From JBHPGW01 sp042569785 (GTDB taxonomy: Bacteria; Planctomycetota; Phycisphaerae; Sedimentisphaerales; Anaerobacaceae): DNA of 64,000 nucleotides. The stretch lies in NCBI GenBank assembly GCA_042569785.1, contig JBHPGW010000004.1, positions 1 through 64,000 on the forward strand. The letters run 5' to 3'. The notes under the pieces are model-generated. The model saw only the letters and a program-made list of their open reading frames with translations, ran no database searches and was not told the origin of the DNA. Below are positions 8,687 through 16,602 of this stretch, one piece after another. Each line of letters opens with the position of its first letter. Within the stretch, counting starts at the first letter, position 1. A program made the translations under genes and the position numbers.

Positions 8687-8774
8687 CCCCCAAGCTGGCT
8701 TGGGGGCTAAACGAACCCCCTGCAGTGCAGGGGGCTAAAAGTTTAAAGATATCCCCCAATTTTACATTGGGGGG
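8687..8774. repeat. Triple palindrome array with GGGGCTAA tails (copy 3)
   Basis: Three hairpins in a row between uppS and cdsA: CCCCCAAGCTGGCTTGGGGG (8687-8706), CCCCCTGCAGTGCAGGGGG (8716-8734), and CCCCCAAT-TTTAC-ATTGGGGG (8753-8773). The first two are followed by GCTAAA, and CCGGGGCTAAAT recurs 25 bases after the third. The first two units are nearly the same as the array at 2038-2085, including the spacing. Confidence 0.85.
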
Positions 8775-8829
8775 CTCGTCAACCGCGAGCCAAGACCGGG
8801 GCTAAATTGAGATTTGGTTAATAACTATT

Positions 8830-9702
8830 ATGCTTAAATATAGATTGATATTTGGTACGTTGATGGTACTTTTTTTTACGGGCGTTATCATTTTTGACGG
8901 CTGTGTGGATGGGTCACTAACCTCTTCGCAAGCTATCAACAAAAACGTGCAGGGGACTATTTTTTATATAATCATCGCGCTGCTTGTTGTACCGGCTCAA
9001 CTGGAGTTTTCGGCTCTTGCGGCTGGTAAAAATTTGAAGATATTTAAGCCGGTCTCTATTATAGCAACGATGCTCTTGGCGGGTTGTTGGTATTGGCCTC
9101 AAGTTGTTGCGATTTCGGGTGGTGTCTATCTGGCGGTGCTGTTGGCTTTTACTCTATTCGCGATGTTTTTCTATCAGCATCTGCGTTACGGAAATGAGAA
9201 TGTGATCGGCAACTGCGGAGTGAATTGTTTTTCGGTTCTTTACCTGGGGCTGTTGAGCGGATTTGTTTTGGCGATTAGGGTCGACTTTGGGGTCTGGGCT
9301 CTTCTGATGTTTATTGCTACTATAAAGACATCGGATATTGGTGCTTATACTTTCGGCAGGATCTTTGGTAAGCATAAATTCTCACCTCGGATCAGTCCTG
9401 GTAAGACATGGGAAGGTATGGCTGGTGCCGTGGCGAGCGCGATGATAGTAGCTGTTCTTTTCGCGGTTTGTTGTGATGCTATAGATGTTTCATGGTATGC
9501 GGCGGTGGCTTTGGGAGTTGTGATGGCGTTTGTCGGTCAGCTTGGCGACCTGGCAGAATCTATGCTGAAAAGAGACGCTGAGAAAAAGGACTCTGCGCAG
9601 AGTGTGCCTGGCTTTGGCGGGGTACTGGATGTTATCGATTCGCCTTTGGTCGCGGCACCGGTTGCGTATCTGTTTTTTAAATGGGTCGCGATGAGCAGTT
9701 GA
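8830..9702 (+). CDS. cdsA: Phosphatidate cytidylyltransferase (CDP-diglyceride synthase)
   Basis: A 290-residue inner-membrane enzyme making CDP-diacylglycerol from phosphatidate and CTP. The protein has about seven hydrophobic segments; the catalytic C-terminal part holds TSDIGAYTFGRIFGKHKFSP, SPGKTWEG, and GDLAESMLKRDAEKKDS followed by PGFGGVLDVIDS, the CDS signature (near residues 232-268) with its metal-binding acidic residues. The ATG at 8830 follows GGTTAATAACTATT without a strong ribosome site. It pairs functionally with uppS upstream and pgpA at 2.1 kb. Confidence 0.95.
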   Translation: MLKYRLIFGTLMVLFFTGVIIFDGCVDGSLTSSQAINKNVQGTIFYIIIALLVVPAQLEFSALAAGKNLKIFKPVSIIATMLLAGCWYWPQVVAISGGVYLAVLLAFTLFAMFFYQHLRYGNENVIGNCGVNCFSVLYLGLLSGFVLAIRVDFGVWALLMFIATIKTSDIGAYTFGRIFGKHKFSPRISPGKTWEGMAGAVASAMIVAVLFAVCCDAIDVSWYAAVALGVVMAFVGQLGDLAESMLKRDAEKKDSAQSVPGFGGVLDVIDSPLVAAPVAYLFFKWVAMSS

Positions 9703-9714
9703 GAAAAAACGAAA

Positions 9715-10659
9715 ATGGAAACTACTATACAATTAGATCCGTCCTGCGAGCATGTCGAACTGTTCGGTACTGGCGACAGTTATCTTCGTCTGCTTGTCAA
9801 ATCTCTGGAAGTGAAGATCACGGTACGGGAAAATAACGTGACCCTCGCCGGCGAGGAAAAAGATGTAAAAGACGCTGTTAAAATTATAGATAAGATGCAA
9901 AGATGTGTGATCAGGCAAGGGTCCTTAACTGAAGACGAGGTAAAAAGCTTTATCCGGCAGAAGGATAAATTTCAAGCTGTTCAAAGCGGTCTGGCGATCT
10001 CGGTCTATTCGCACAAGAAAGTTATCGAGCCCACTACGCCTGGGCAGAAGCGGTATATCGAAGCAATGCTTAAGAAGGACCTTACGTTTTGTATAGGGCC
10101 TGCCGGTACTGGGAAAACCTACCTTGCTGTGGCGGTGGCGGTTTCGATGCTTAAGAAAAAGCAAATTCGCCGGATAATTCTGGCTCGTCCTGCGGTTGAG
10201 GCTGGTGAAAAACTCGGTTTTCTGCCGGGCGATCTGCAGGCAAAGGTAAATCCTTATCTTAGGCCGTTATTTGACGCTCTCGAAGATATGATGGATTTTT
10301 CGCAGATGAAGAAATTAATAGAGCTGGATGTTATTGAGATCATCCCTCTTGCTTTTATGCGTGGACGAACCCTGAACGAATCGGTTATAATCTGTGACGA
10401 GGCTCAGAATACTTCGGCGATGCAGATGCTGATGATGCTGACGCGATTGGGGAACGGCTCGAAAATGATAATAACCGGGGACGTGACTCAGATCGACCTT
10501 GCCAAAGAGCAGAAGAGCGGTATGATCGAGGCGATGGAGACGCTGAAGCGAATAAAAGGAATAGGGTTTGTGAAACTAAGCCAGGTTGATATTGTAAGGC
10601 ATCATCTGGTTCAAAATATCGTCCGTGCTTACAAGAAACAGAAAGACAGAAACGTTTAA
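9715..10659 (+). CDS. ybeZ: PhoH-like ATPase (YbeZ type)
   Basis: A 314-residue PhoH-family P-loop ATPase. The N-terminal ~100 residues form a KH-like RNA-binding region; the Walker A loop GPAGTGKTYLAV is near residues 128-139 and the Walker B VIICDEAQN near 224-232. ARPAVEAGEKLGFLPGD and TGDVTQIDL are standard family blocks. The next gene but one is ybeY, the usual partner: PhoH/YbeZ and YbeY act together in ribosome and RNA maturation in studied bacteria. It starts 12 bases after cdsA and ends 8 bases before pgpH, so one transcript is likely. Confidence 0.94.
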   Translation: METTIQLDPSCEHVELFGTGDSYLRLLVKSLEVKITVRENNVTLAGEEKDVKDAVKIIDKMQRCVIRQGSLTEDEVKSFIRQKDKFQAVQSGLAISVYSHKKVIEPTTPGQKRYIEAMLKKDLTFCIGPAGTGKTYLAVAVAVSMLKKKQIRRIILARPAVEAGEKLGFLPGDLQAKVNPYLRPLFDALEDMMDFSQMKKLIELDVIEIIPLAFMRGRTLNESVIICDEAQNTSAMQMLMMLTRLGNGSKMIITGDVTQIDLAKEQKSGMIEAMETLKRIKGIGFVKLSQVDIVRHHLVQNIVRAYKKQKDRNV

Positions 10660-10667
10660 GGTGAAAC

Positions 10668-12167
10668 ATGTGGTTTTCTAAAAAGAAAAGTCCGCGTCGA
10701 AGTCATGTTAGTAAAACAATAACAGATGAACGCTTCGCGTATCTTGGCCGATTAGCAAATACTGATGTACTTTACTCTATTGCTCTGTGGGTCGTCTTTG
10801 TTGTGGGGTGTATTTTCATTCTGTCTGGGAAATCGCTGTGGCAGGGGGAGTATCCGAGAGTTTTGTCACTTTCGGTTATAACAATTTTAGTATCAGTCGG
10901 GGCTGGGGTATATATCTGTCAGTATCAGGGCAGAATAATTAAGAATCACGCCCGAGCCTCTGCTTTAGTTGGGTTGTTCATTCTGTTACTTGGAATAACC
11001 AAGACAGCCGCGGTTCTTTCTGGTAAGGAGTCATTTGCCACCGGAACAACTGTAGCAGCTTCGATCATTTTGACGATCGCATATTACCAGCGGTTCGCAC
11101 TTGGCATGAGCATTTTTTATGCCGTTTTTGCGTGTTTCGCTACAATACCAATAGCAGGTGTGGAGTTATTTTTAACAATGTCTGCCGGGGCGGTTGTTTG
11201 CTGTTTTTCTCTGGGTGAAATTCGTACGAGGATGAAACTTCTGGAAGTTAGTCTTCTTGTTTCAATGACAGTTTTTATCACCTCGTCATCTCTTAGTCTC
11301 CTGAGTAAACCTGTCAGCGTGGAAGTCTTTACCGTTGCAGGGTCACATGCCGTTGCTGCCCTTATTGTCGGTCTTTTGATGCAAAGCCTGCTTCCTCTTA
11401 TCGAGAAGACTTTTCGCATCGCAACGAGTATGACCCTTATCGACCATAGTGACGCCAATCATCCTTTGCTCAAAAGACTGGCGATGGAATCTCCTGGTAC
11501 ATTTAGTCACTCTCTATTGGTCGGCTCCATTGCCGAAGCGGCTGCCGAGGCTATCGGTCGCAACGGACTTTTGTGTCGTGTCGGTGCATACTATCACGAT
11601 ATAGGAAAGATCAACAAGCCGCATTACTTTATCGAAAACGAGGCAGGTTCTGTGAACCGTCATAAAGAACTGTCACCAGCTATGAGCCAGTTGATAATCG
11701 TCGGTCATGTCAAGGACGGGATAGAAATGGCTCGTGAATACGGGTTGCCGGCGGTGCTTAGACAATTTATCGAGACCCATCATGGGACAACACTGATCGA
11801 ATATTTTTACAATGAAGCGAAAAAGAAACAGGACTCAAAACAATCGGCTCCTTCGGAGACGGAATTTAGATATGCCGGCCCCAAGCCCCGAACTAAGGAA
11901 GCGGCTATTGTAATGCTTGCAGACACTGTCGAAGGCGCGACGAGAAGCCTTAGTGAAGTGACCCCAACGAGAATCGAGGCAGTTGTACATAATATGGCGA
12001 TGAAACGTTTGCAGGACGGTCAGTTAGATGAATGTGATATGTCACTTCGCGAACTACACCTGATAGAAAAGAGTATGGTCAAAAGTTTCTCTGCTCATTA
12101 TCACGGCAGGATCGCGTATCCAACTCCCGCCGACGAGCCGTTGGAAGAGTTAAAGACTGAAGATTAG
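10668..12167 (+). CDS. pgpH: Membrane HD phosphohydrolase of the PgpH/YqfF family, short form
   Basis: 499 residues. After a short basic N-terminus come about seven or eight hydrophobic segments (near residues 40-245), then a cytosolic HD domain: HPLLKRLAMESPGTFSHSLL, then GAYYHDIGKINKPHYFIEN with H310-D311, then ETHHGTTL and MLADTVEGATRS. This is the PgpH-type HD domain, which in Listeria hydrolyses cyclic di-AMP. Family members are usually ~700 residues, with a large extracellular 7TMR-HDED region between the first and second membrane helices; that region is missing here. Gene order phoH-pgpH-ybeY matches Firmicutes and others. Substrate is inferred only. Confidence 0.9.
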   Translation: MWFSKKKSPRRSHVSKTITDERFAYLGRLANTDVLYSIALWVVFVVGCIFILSGKSLWQGEYPRVLSLSVITILVSVGAGVYICQYQGRIIKNHARASALVGLFILLLGITKTAAVLSGKESFATGTTVAASIILTIAYYQRFALGMSIFYAVFACFATIPIAGVELFLTMSAGAVVCCFSLGEIRTRMKLLEVSLLVSMTVFITSSSLSLLSKPVSVEVFTVAGSHAVAALIVGLLMQSLLPLIEKTFRIATSMTLIDHSDANHPLLKRLAMESPGTFSHSLLVGSIAEAAAEAIGRNGLLCRVGAYYHDIGKINKPHYFIENEAGSVNRHKELSPAMSQLIIVGHVKDGIEMAREYGLPAVLRQFIETHHGTTLIEYFYNEAKKKQDSKQSAPSETEFRYAGPKPRTKEAAIVMLADTVEGATRSLSEVTPTRIEAVVHNMAMKRLQDGQLDECDMSLRELHLIEKSMVKSFSAHYHGRIAYPTPADEPLEELKTED

Positions 12168-12172
12168 AGATT

Positions 12173-12622
12173 ATGATAGCTGTACAATTCACGGAAAATT
12201 GCGCTGGCCGCGATTTCGATCTGGCAGAGATCGAGAAATTGGTCAAATCTATCTGCGGACGTTTCGATATTGAAAGTGCGGGGATAAATATCGAGCTTAT
12301 GGGGGATTCTCAAATCCGTGAATTAAACGTGCGTTTTTTGGATCGAGATACAACTACGGATGTTATAAGCTTCGACTTATCCGAGAAAGGGGTGGATAAA
12401 GAATCGTTCGATCTGGCGATCAACGCTGAAATGGCAGTTAATCAGGCCGAACTTCGCGGCCACAGCGGCCAGGCCGAGCTGGCGCTTTATGTCACGCACG
12501 GCTTACTGCACCATCTGGGATTCAATGACGATACGCCCGCCAACGCCCAAAAAATGCACGAAACTGAAGATGAAATTCTAAAACAATTCGGCTATGGCGT
12601 TGTATACGACAAAAGATGCTAA
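12173..12622 (+). CDS. ybeY: Endoribonuclease YbeY (rRNA maturation)
   Basis: A 149-residue UPF0054 protein involved in 16S rRNA 3' processing and ribosome quality control in studied bacteria. FLDRDTTTDVISFDL is the family block near residues 52-66. The zinc motif is HGLLHHLGFND, with His109 and His113, but the third ligand position, normally His in HGxLHLxGYDH, is Asp119. Asp can bind zinc in other metallopeptidase-like motifs, so activity is not excluded. Starts 5 bases after pgpH; typical length. Confidence 0.93.
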   Translation: MIAVQFTENCAGRDFDLAEIEKLVKSICGRFDIESAGINIELMGDSQIRELNVRFLDRDTTTDVISFDLSEKGVDKESFDLAINAEMAVNQAELRGHSGQAELALYVTHGLLHHLGFNDDTPANAQKMHETEDEILKQFGYGVVYDKRC

Positions 12623-12640
12623 CTAAATGAAAGGAAATTT

Positions 12641-13927
12641 GTGAGTAGTTTCGGGTGGACATTATGTTCGATCCTGGTTTTGACCGGAGCAACGTTTTTT
12701 TTATCGGTTAATCTTATCTCGTTGAGATTATTCTCACGTGCGAAATTGCAGGAAGCCTTTAAGTCTATAAATAAGGAAAAGCTGGCCGAGGTATTAGTAG
12801 AAAATACGGAAAAATTCATTTTGAGTTGTTCTGTCTATCGACTGATATTGAATATTGTTATTTTACTGTTGATCTCGAAGTTGTTTATTTCGGGCACTGT
12901 GGGAGCCTTGGTCCTTATTGATTACGTAACGATCTTTATTATTGGGGCAGTGGTTTTTGTTGTATTTGGGTTGGGAGTTCCCTACACGTGGGCCAGGTAC
13001 AAATCCGAAATAATCTTAAGCCGAACATACCGGTCGCTTGTTGTGCTTAGCGCTGTTACAGGGCCGATACTGGCATTGCTGAAATTATACGACAAAGTAG
13101 TTCGGCGTTTAGCCGGTATAGTTGATAGTACTCCGCAAGAGCAGCAGGAAGAAAAACAGGAAGAGTTCCTTACCGACCTCGAGCAGCAAAAAAACGAAGG
13201 AGTGTTCGATGAAGAAGAGCAGGAGATGATCGAAAACGTTCTTGAGCTGAGCGATACGACGGCAGATGAGATAATGACGCCCCGAACCGATATCGTTGCG
13301 GTCGAGGTGGATTCGAGCCTGGAGAAGATTCTCGAAACGATCAACGCTGCCGGCCATACCCGCCTGCCGGTTTATGAAGAAAATATCGACAATATTCTCG
13401 GGTTTATTTACGCTAAGGACCTGCTGGATCAGATCGGTAAAAGGGGCGAAGACTTTAACCTGCGAGAGAAATTGAGAAAACCTTATTTTGTCCCGGAATC
13501 GAAACCGCTGAGAACCCTGCTGCACGAGTTTCAGAATCAGAAACTTCATATCGCGGTGCTGCTGGACGAGTACGGCGGGACCACTGGTATCGTTACTCTT
13601 GAGGATATTCTCGAAGAACTCGTTGGGGAAATTGCTGACGAATACGAACAGACACCCGCGGCGCCTATTAAGAAAATAGACTCAACTACGCTCGAAGTCG
13701 ATGCCAGGACATATGTAGACGATCTGAACGATCAATTTGAATTGCATATTCCCGAAGATGAAGATTACGATACGATAGGCGGATTTGTGTTTTCGCATCT
13801 GGGGTATATTCCGAAAAGCGGGATCAGTTTTGATTATGAGGATCTTAAATTTGTTATAATTTCGGCTGAAGCTCGAAAAATAAAACGTATCAAAATTCAA
13901 AAAGCCCACGGTCCAAAAACATGCTAA
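12641..13927 (+). CDS. HlyC/CorC-family membrane protein with CBS pair
   Basis: 428 residues, GTG start. The N-terminal DUF21/CNNM-like region has about four hydrophobic segments (residues 5-25, 60-90, 95-115, 130-145). A linker rich in Gln/Glu (QEQQEEKQEEF) leads to MIENVLELSDTTADEIMTPR, the conserved CorC lead-in, then two CBS domains (near residues 210-335) and a C-terminal CorC_HlyC domain (near 345-425). Family members are linked to magnesium/cobalt efflux and ion homeostasis. It overlaps recO by 7 bases. The transported ion cannot be read from sequence. Confidence 0.92.
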   Translation: MSSFGWTLCSILVLTGATFFLSVNLISLRLFSRAKLQEAFKSINKEKLAEVLVENTEKFILSCSVYRLILNIVILLLISKLFISGTVGALVLIDYVTIFIIGAVVFVVFGLGVPYTWARYKSEIILSRTYRSLVVLSAVTGPILALLKLYDKVVRRLAGIVDSTPQEQQEEKQEEFLTDLEQQKNEGVFDEEEQEMIENVLELSDTTADEIMTPRTDIVAVEVDSSLEKILETINAAGHTRLPVYEENIDNILGFIYAKDLLDQIGKRGEDFNLREKLRKPYFVPESKPLRTLLHEFQNQKLHIAVLLDEYGGTTGIVTLEDILEELVGEIADEYEQTPAAPIKKIDSTTLEVDARTYVDDLNDQFELHIPEDEDYDTIGGFVFSHLGYIPKSGISFDYEDLKFVIISAEARKIKRIKIQKAHGPKTC

Positions 13928-14667
13928 GTAAAGATCAGGCTATTTGCATACGTACGGTAGATTATTCTGAGACGTCTCAAATCGTAACATTGTTCGCACG
14001 GTCAACAGGGAAACTTTCGGCTATCGCTAAAGGCTCTAAACGTCCTCGGTCATCTTTTGACGGGCCCTTGGAAATTTTGTCTTTTGGCAATATTGTTTTT
14101 TCGTGTAAGGATGAGGCCAGGCTCGCGACGCTTACCGAGTTTCAGCACAAGCCTTTGTATATGTCAGGGCTGGAGCTTTTGACGCTAAATTGCTCGCTGT
14201 TTGGGGCCGAACTTGTAAACGCTATGACCGATGAGCATGATCCTCATCCGGAACTGTTCGATAGCTTTGTGCAATTTCTGCGAAACCTTCACGAACAAGA
14301 GCCAACTGAGAATAAAGACGCAAAGACCGTTATGCTGCTGATACTTTTTCAATTGAGTTTACTCAAAGAAGTCGGGCTGGGGCCTGTTCTGAACGTATGC
14401 AACAACTGTAAGACAGGTAACAGTGCCGCCCGACCGAAGCAAATGTATTTCAGCAGTTCCGCTAACGGTTTGATCTGCAGAGATTGTGAATCTTCCTTTG
14501 CCGATACGGTCAGGCTTTCGCCGGAAGCGGCAAAGTGTTTGATCAACCTGCAAACAATTGTCGAGGCGAATACAAATACACTGGAAGAAATCGAAAAGAT
14601 ACTGATAGGGCACTTTACCGAATTGCTTGGACAAGTACCCAAAATGGCAAAATACGTTGGAACATAA
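13921..14667 (+). CDS. recO: DNA repair protein RecO
   Basis: 248 residues. RecO loads RecA on SSB-coated DNA together with RecR. The N-terminal OB-fold holds the usual TVDYSETSQIVTLFARSTGK block and AIAKGSKRPRS; the C-terminal zinc module has CNNCKTGN and, after ~25 residues, CRDC, giving four Cys. The 7-base overlap with the upstream corC-like gene suggests translational coupling. The order ybeY - corC-like - recO resembles the common ybeY-era-recO neighbourhood, but era is absent here. Confidence 0.92.
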   Translation: MLSKDQAICIRTVDYSETSQIVTLFARSTGKLSAIAKGSKRPRSSFDGPLEILSFGNIVFSCKDEARLATLTEFQHKPLYMSGLELLTLNCSLFGAELVNAMTDEHDPHPELFDSFVQFLRNLHEQEPTENKDAKTVMLLILFQLSLLKEVGLGPVLNVCNNCKTGNSAARPKQMYFSSSANGLICRDCESSFADTVRLSPEAAKCLINLQTIVEANTNTLEEIEKILIGHFTELLGQVPKMAKYVGT

Positions 14668-14749
14668 CGAAATTCGCTTGTGTAAAAGACGTTTTGACTG
14701 TAGAATCGGCTGGGTATTAACGACGTTTAAACCGGTGGAAGGGTAAAGT

Positions 14750-16156
14750 ATGGAAATAAAACTGAAGTTTCTCGGAGCGGTGCAAAATGTTACCGGCTCT
14801 CGCCACTTTATGCAGACTAACGGTATCAGTGTTCTCGTCGACTGCGGGCTTTACCAGGAACGGGAATTCAGAGACAGAAACTGGGATCCGTTCCCCGTTG
14901 AGCCTTCAAAAATAAACGCTGTACTATTAACACATGCACATCTGGACCATTGCGGCCTTCTGCCAAAGCTTGTTCGCGAGGGTTTCAAAGGGAGAATACT
15001 CTGCACCAGAGCCACCGCTGAGATAGTAAAGATCATTCTGCTCGATTCGGCCAAGATACAGGTCGAAGACTCCGAGCACAAACGCAAGCGTCACGAGAAA
15101 CAGGGCAAAAAAGGCCCGTTCCCCTATGAACCTCTTTATACCATCGAAGACGCAGAGGCTTGTTTCCCGCTGTTCGATACGGTCGAATACCGCGAGTCGG
15201 TCGATATTGGTGATGGTGTTGAGGCCACTTTCTACGATGCCGGCCATGTGCTGGGCTCATCTATAATAAGGGTAAAGGTTCGCCAGAGTGGTGAGGAAAG
15301 GATAATACTTTTCTCAGGCGACATCGGTCGACCCGACAGGCCTATCGTCTGCGACCCGACAGTTTTCGATATGGCTGACTATGTGCTTATCGAGTCTACT
15401 TATGGCGACAGGGTTCATCACGATACTGAAGATGTAAAAAAGCTGATCGGCGAAACGATAAACGCGGCCAGAAAAGTGGGTGGTAATATTATCGTCCCCA
15501 GCTTCGCACTGGAGCGCTCGCAGGAAGTCCTCTATTACATCAATCAGTTACAGATGGAAAAGACTATAGAACCTATCAAGGTCTTTCTCGACAGCCCGAT
15601 GGCTTCGAGGATAACAAAAGTTTTCAGCCATCATCCGGAACTGTTCGATGAGCAAATGACCGAATTACTCAACAACCATAATTCCCCCTTCAAACTGCCC
15701 GGTCTGGAGATGGCAGGCACAGCAAAAGAGTCGATGGCAATTAATAACGCCAGGGGTTCGGTAATGGTGATCGCAGGCTCAGGAATGTGCACCGGCGGCA
15801 GGATCAAATATCACCTTGTAAATAACATCTCTGACCCGAAGAACACAATAATGTTCGTAGGCTATCAGGCAAACGGAACGCTGGGCAGAAGCCTGGTCGA
15901 CGGAGCAAAAAAGGTTCGCATACTTGGCGAGAAACGCGCGATCAAGGCTAACATAGTTCGCATACACGGTTTCTCCGCCCATGCCGACAGAAACGAACTG
16001 CTCGACTGGCTGCAGGCAATGGAATCTGCCCCGAGAAAAGTTTTTGTCGTCCACGGCGAAACCGAAAGCGCAAAATCTTTCGGCGAATTTGCCCGCGAAC
16101 GGACCGGCTGGGACGTAACAGTTCCCGAATACGGCGACGAGGTCATTTTAAACTAA
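14750..16156 (+). CDS. Beta-CASP metallo-beta-lactamase RNase-like protein
   Basis: 468 residues of the metallo-beta-lactamase/beta-CASP family (CPSF73/YSH1-like), cytosolic RNA-processing nucleases. Motif II is HAHLDHCG (near residues 62-69); motif III is GHVLGSS (near 165-171); motif IV Asp lies in FSGDIGRPDRP; the beta-CASP region has EST-Y-GDR and PSFALERSQE; the C-terminal SAHADRNEL and VVHGE supply the last ligands. Length is normal for the bacterial type. It is preceded by an 82-base gap and followed by the repeat-rich region at 16.2 kb. The RNA target is unknown. Confidence 0.94.
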   Translation: MEIKLKFLGAVQNVTGSRHFMQTNGISVLVDCGLYQEREFRDRNWDPFPVEPSKINAVLLTHAHLDHCGLLPKLVREGFKGRILCTRATAEIVKIILLDSAKIQVEDSEHKRKRHEKQGKKGPFPYEPLYTIEDAEACFPLFDTVEYRESVDIGDGVEATFYDAGHVLGSSIIRVKVRQSGEERIILFSGDIGRPDRPIVCDPTVFDMADYVLIESTYGDRVHHDTEDVKKLIGETINAARKVGGNIIVPSFALERSQEVLYYINQLQMEKTIEPIKVFLDSPMASRITKVFSHHPELFDEQMTELLNNHNSPFKLPGLEMAGTAKESMAINNARGSVMVIAGSGMCTGGRIKYHLVNNISDPKNTIMFVGYQANGTLGRSLVDGAKKVRILGEKRAIKANIVRIHGFSAHADRNELLDWLQAMESAPRKVFVVHGETESAKSFGEFARERTGWDVTVPEYGDEVILN

Positions 16157-16160
16157 TTAA

Positions 16161-16194
16161 TTTACGATTTAAGATTGGCGATTTACGATTTTTT
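16161..16194. repeat. Tandem TTTACGATT/AGATTGGCGA repeat
   Basis: Directly after the beta-CASP gene stop there is an imperfect tandem of the unit TTTACGATTTAAGATTGGCG followed by ATTTACGATTT. Similar TACGATT-type tandem repeats are known in intergenic DNA of many environmental bacteria. No function can be assigned. Confidence 0.5.
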
Positions 16195-16228
16195 GCTGAA
16201 TCGGCAGGGGCGGTGTTTCTGCGCGGTT

Positions 16229-16386
16229 AGAGCAATTTAATTTTTCGTGTTCGCTTTATGCCTGTTGCGGCTTCGGCTGTCGGCATCAGAAATACTCACC
16301 CTACAATAAGTAGAGTTGCGTTTTCTTCCTTGCCAGCCTTGTCCTCACGACGGCCTAAATGCGAACAGAAAATATTAAAATGCTCT
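16229..16386 (+). mobile_element. MITE-like element, copy 1 (158 bp)
   Basis: The 158 bases from AGAGCAATTTAATTTTTCG to AATATTAAAATGCTCT recur, identical as far as I can see, at 21053-21210 in the same orientation. The ends form imperfect ~31-base terminal inverted repeats (AGAGCAATTTAAT against AGAGCATTTTAAT, then both TGTTCGC). Both copies begin TAGAGCA and end TGCTCTA, which fits insertion at a TA dinucleotide as in Tc1/mariner-type MITEs. There is no transposase gene inside or nearby; a 43-codon frame inside is not a credible gene. Confidence 0.8.
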
Positions 16387-16410
16387 AAAAGATTTGCAGT
16401 ATCGAAAAGT

Positions 16411-16475
16411 TGTCATTCCTGCGAAGGCAGGAATCCAGTTTTTCGCTTTGGATCCCCGCTTTCGCGGGGATGACA
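16411..16475. repeat. REP-like inverted repeat pair (GTCATTCC type)
   Basis: Two hairpins face each other: TGTCATTCCTGCGAAGGCAG with its tail GAATCCAG (16411-16438), and TGGATCCCCGCTTTCGCGGG with its tail GATGACA (16449-16475). Each arm is itself a stem-loop and the two halves are roughly inverted copies. This is the widespread GTCATTCCCGCGAAAGCGGG class of extragenic repeat. It lies 25 bases from MITE copy 1. Confidence 0.8.
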
Positions 16476-16538
16476 AAACAAAATGCTTGTAAAAACTCCG
16501 CAGAAGGTGAATATTTTTTCACTTTTTTCAAAAAAAAT

Positions 16539-16590
16539 TTGACAACCTTAAAAATTGTGTTATACTTGTAGTAGTTGAGGTAGTACAAGT
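16539..16590 (+). promoter_or_regulatory. Promoter and YtrA-style operator of the GntR-ABC cassette
   Basis: A sigma-70-type promoter TTGACA (16539-16544), 16-base spacer, TATACT (16561-16566) stands 37 bases before the GntR gene. Overlapping the -10 box and the likely start site is the inverted repeat ACTTGTA (16564-16570) - 13 bases - TACAAGT (16584-16590). The known Bacillus YtrA operator, as I recall, is AGTGTA-13 bp-TACACT, so the geometry is the same. Negative autoregulation by the GntR protein is likely. Confidence 0.75.
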
Positions 16591-16602
16591 AGCGAGGCAA
16601 TT

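Noticed and set aside
16258..16473. Open frame of 71 codons over MITE copy 1, and its relative at 21082-21429
   Set aside because: The shared 43 codons are simply the MITE sequence; the two frames then diverge in unrelated DNA, with no ribosome site and no family.
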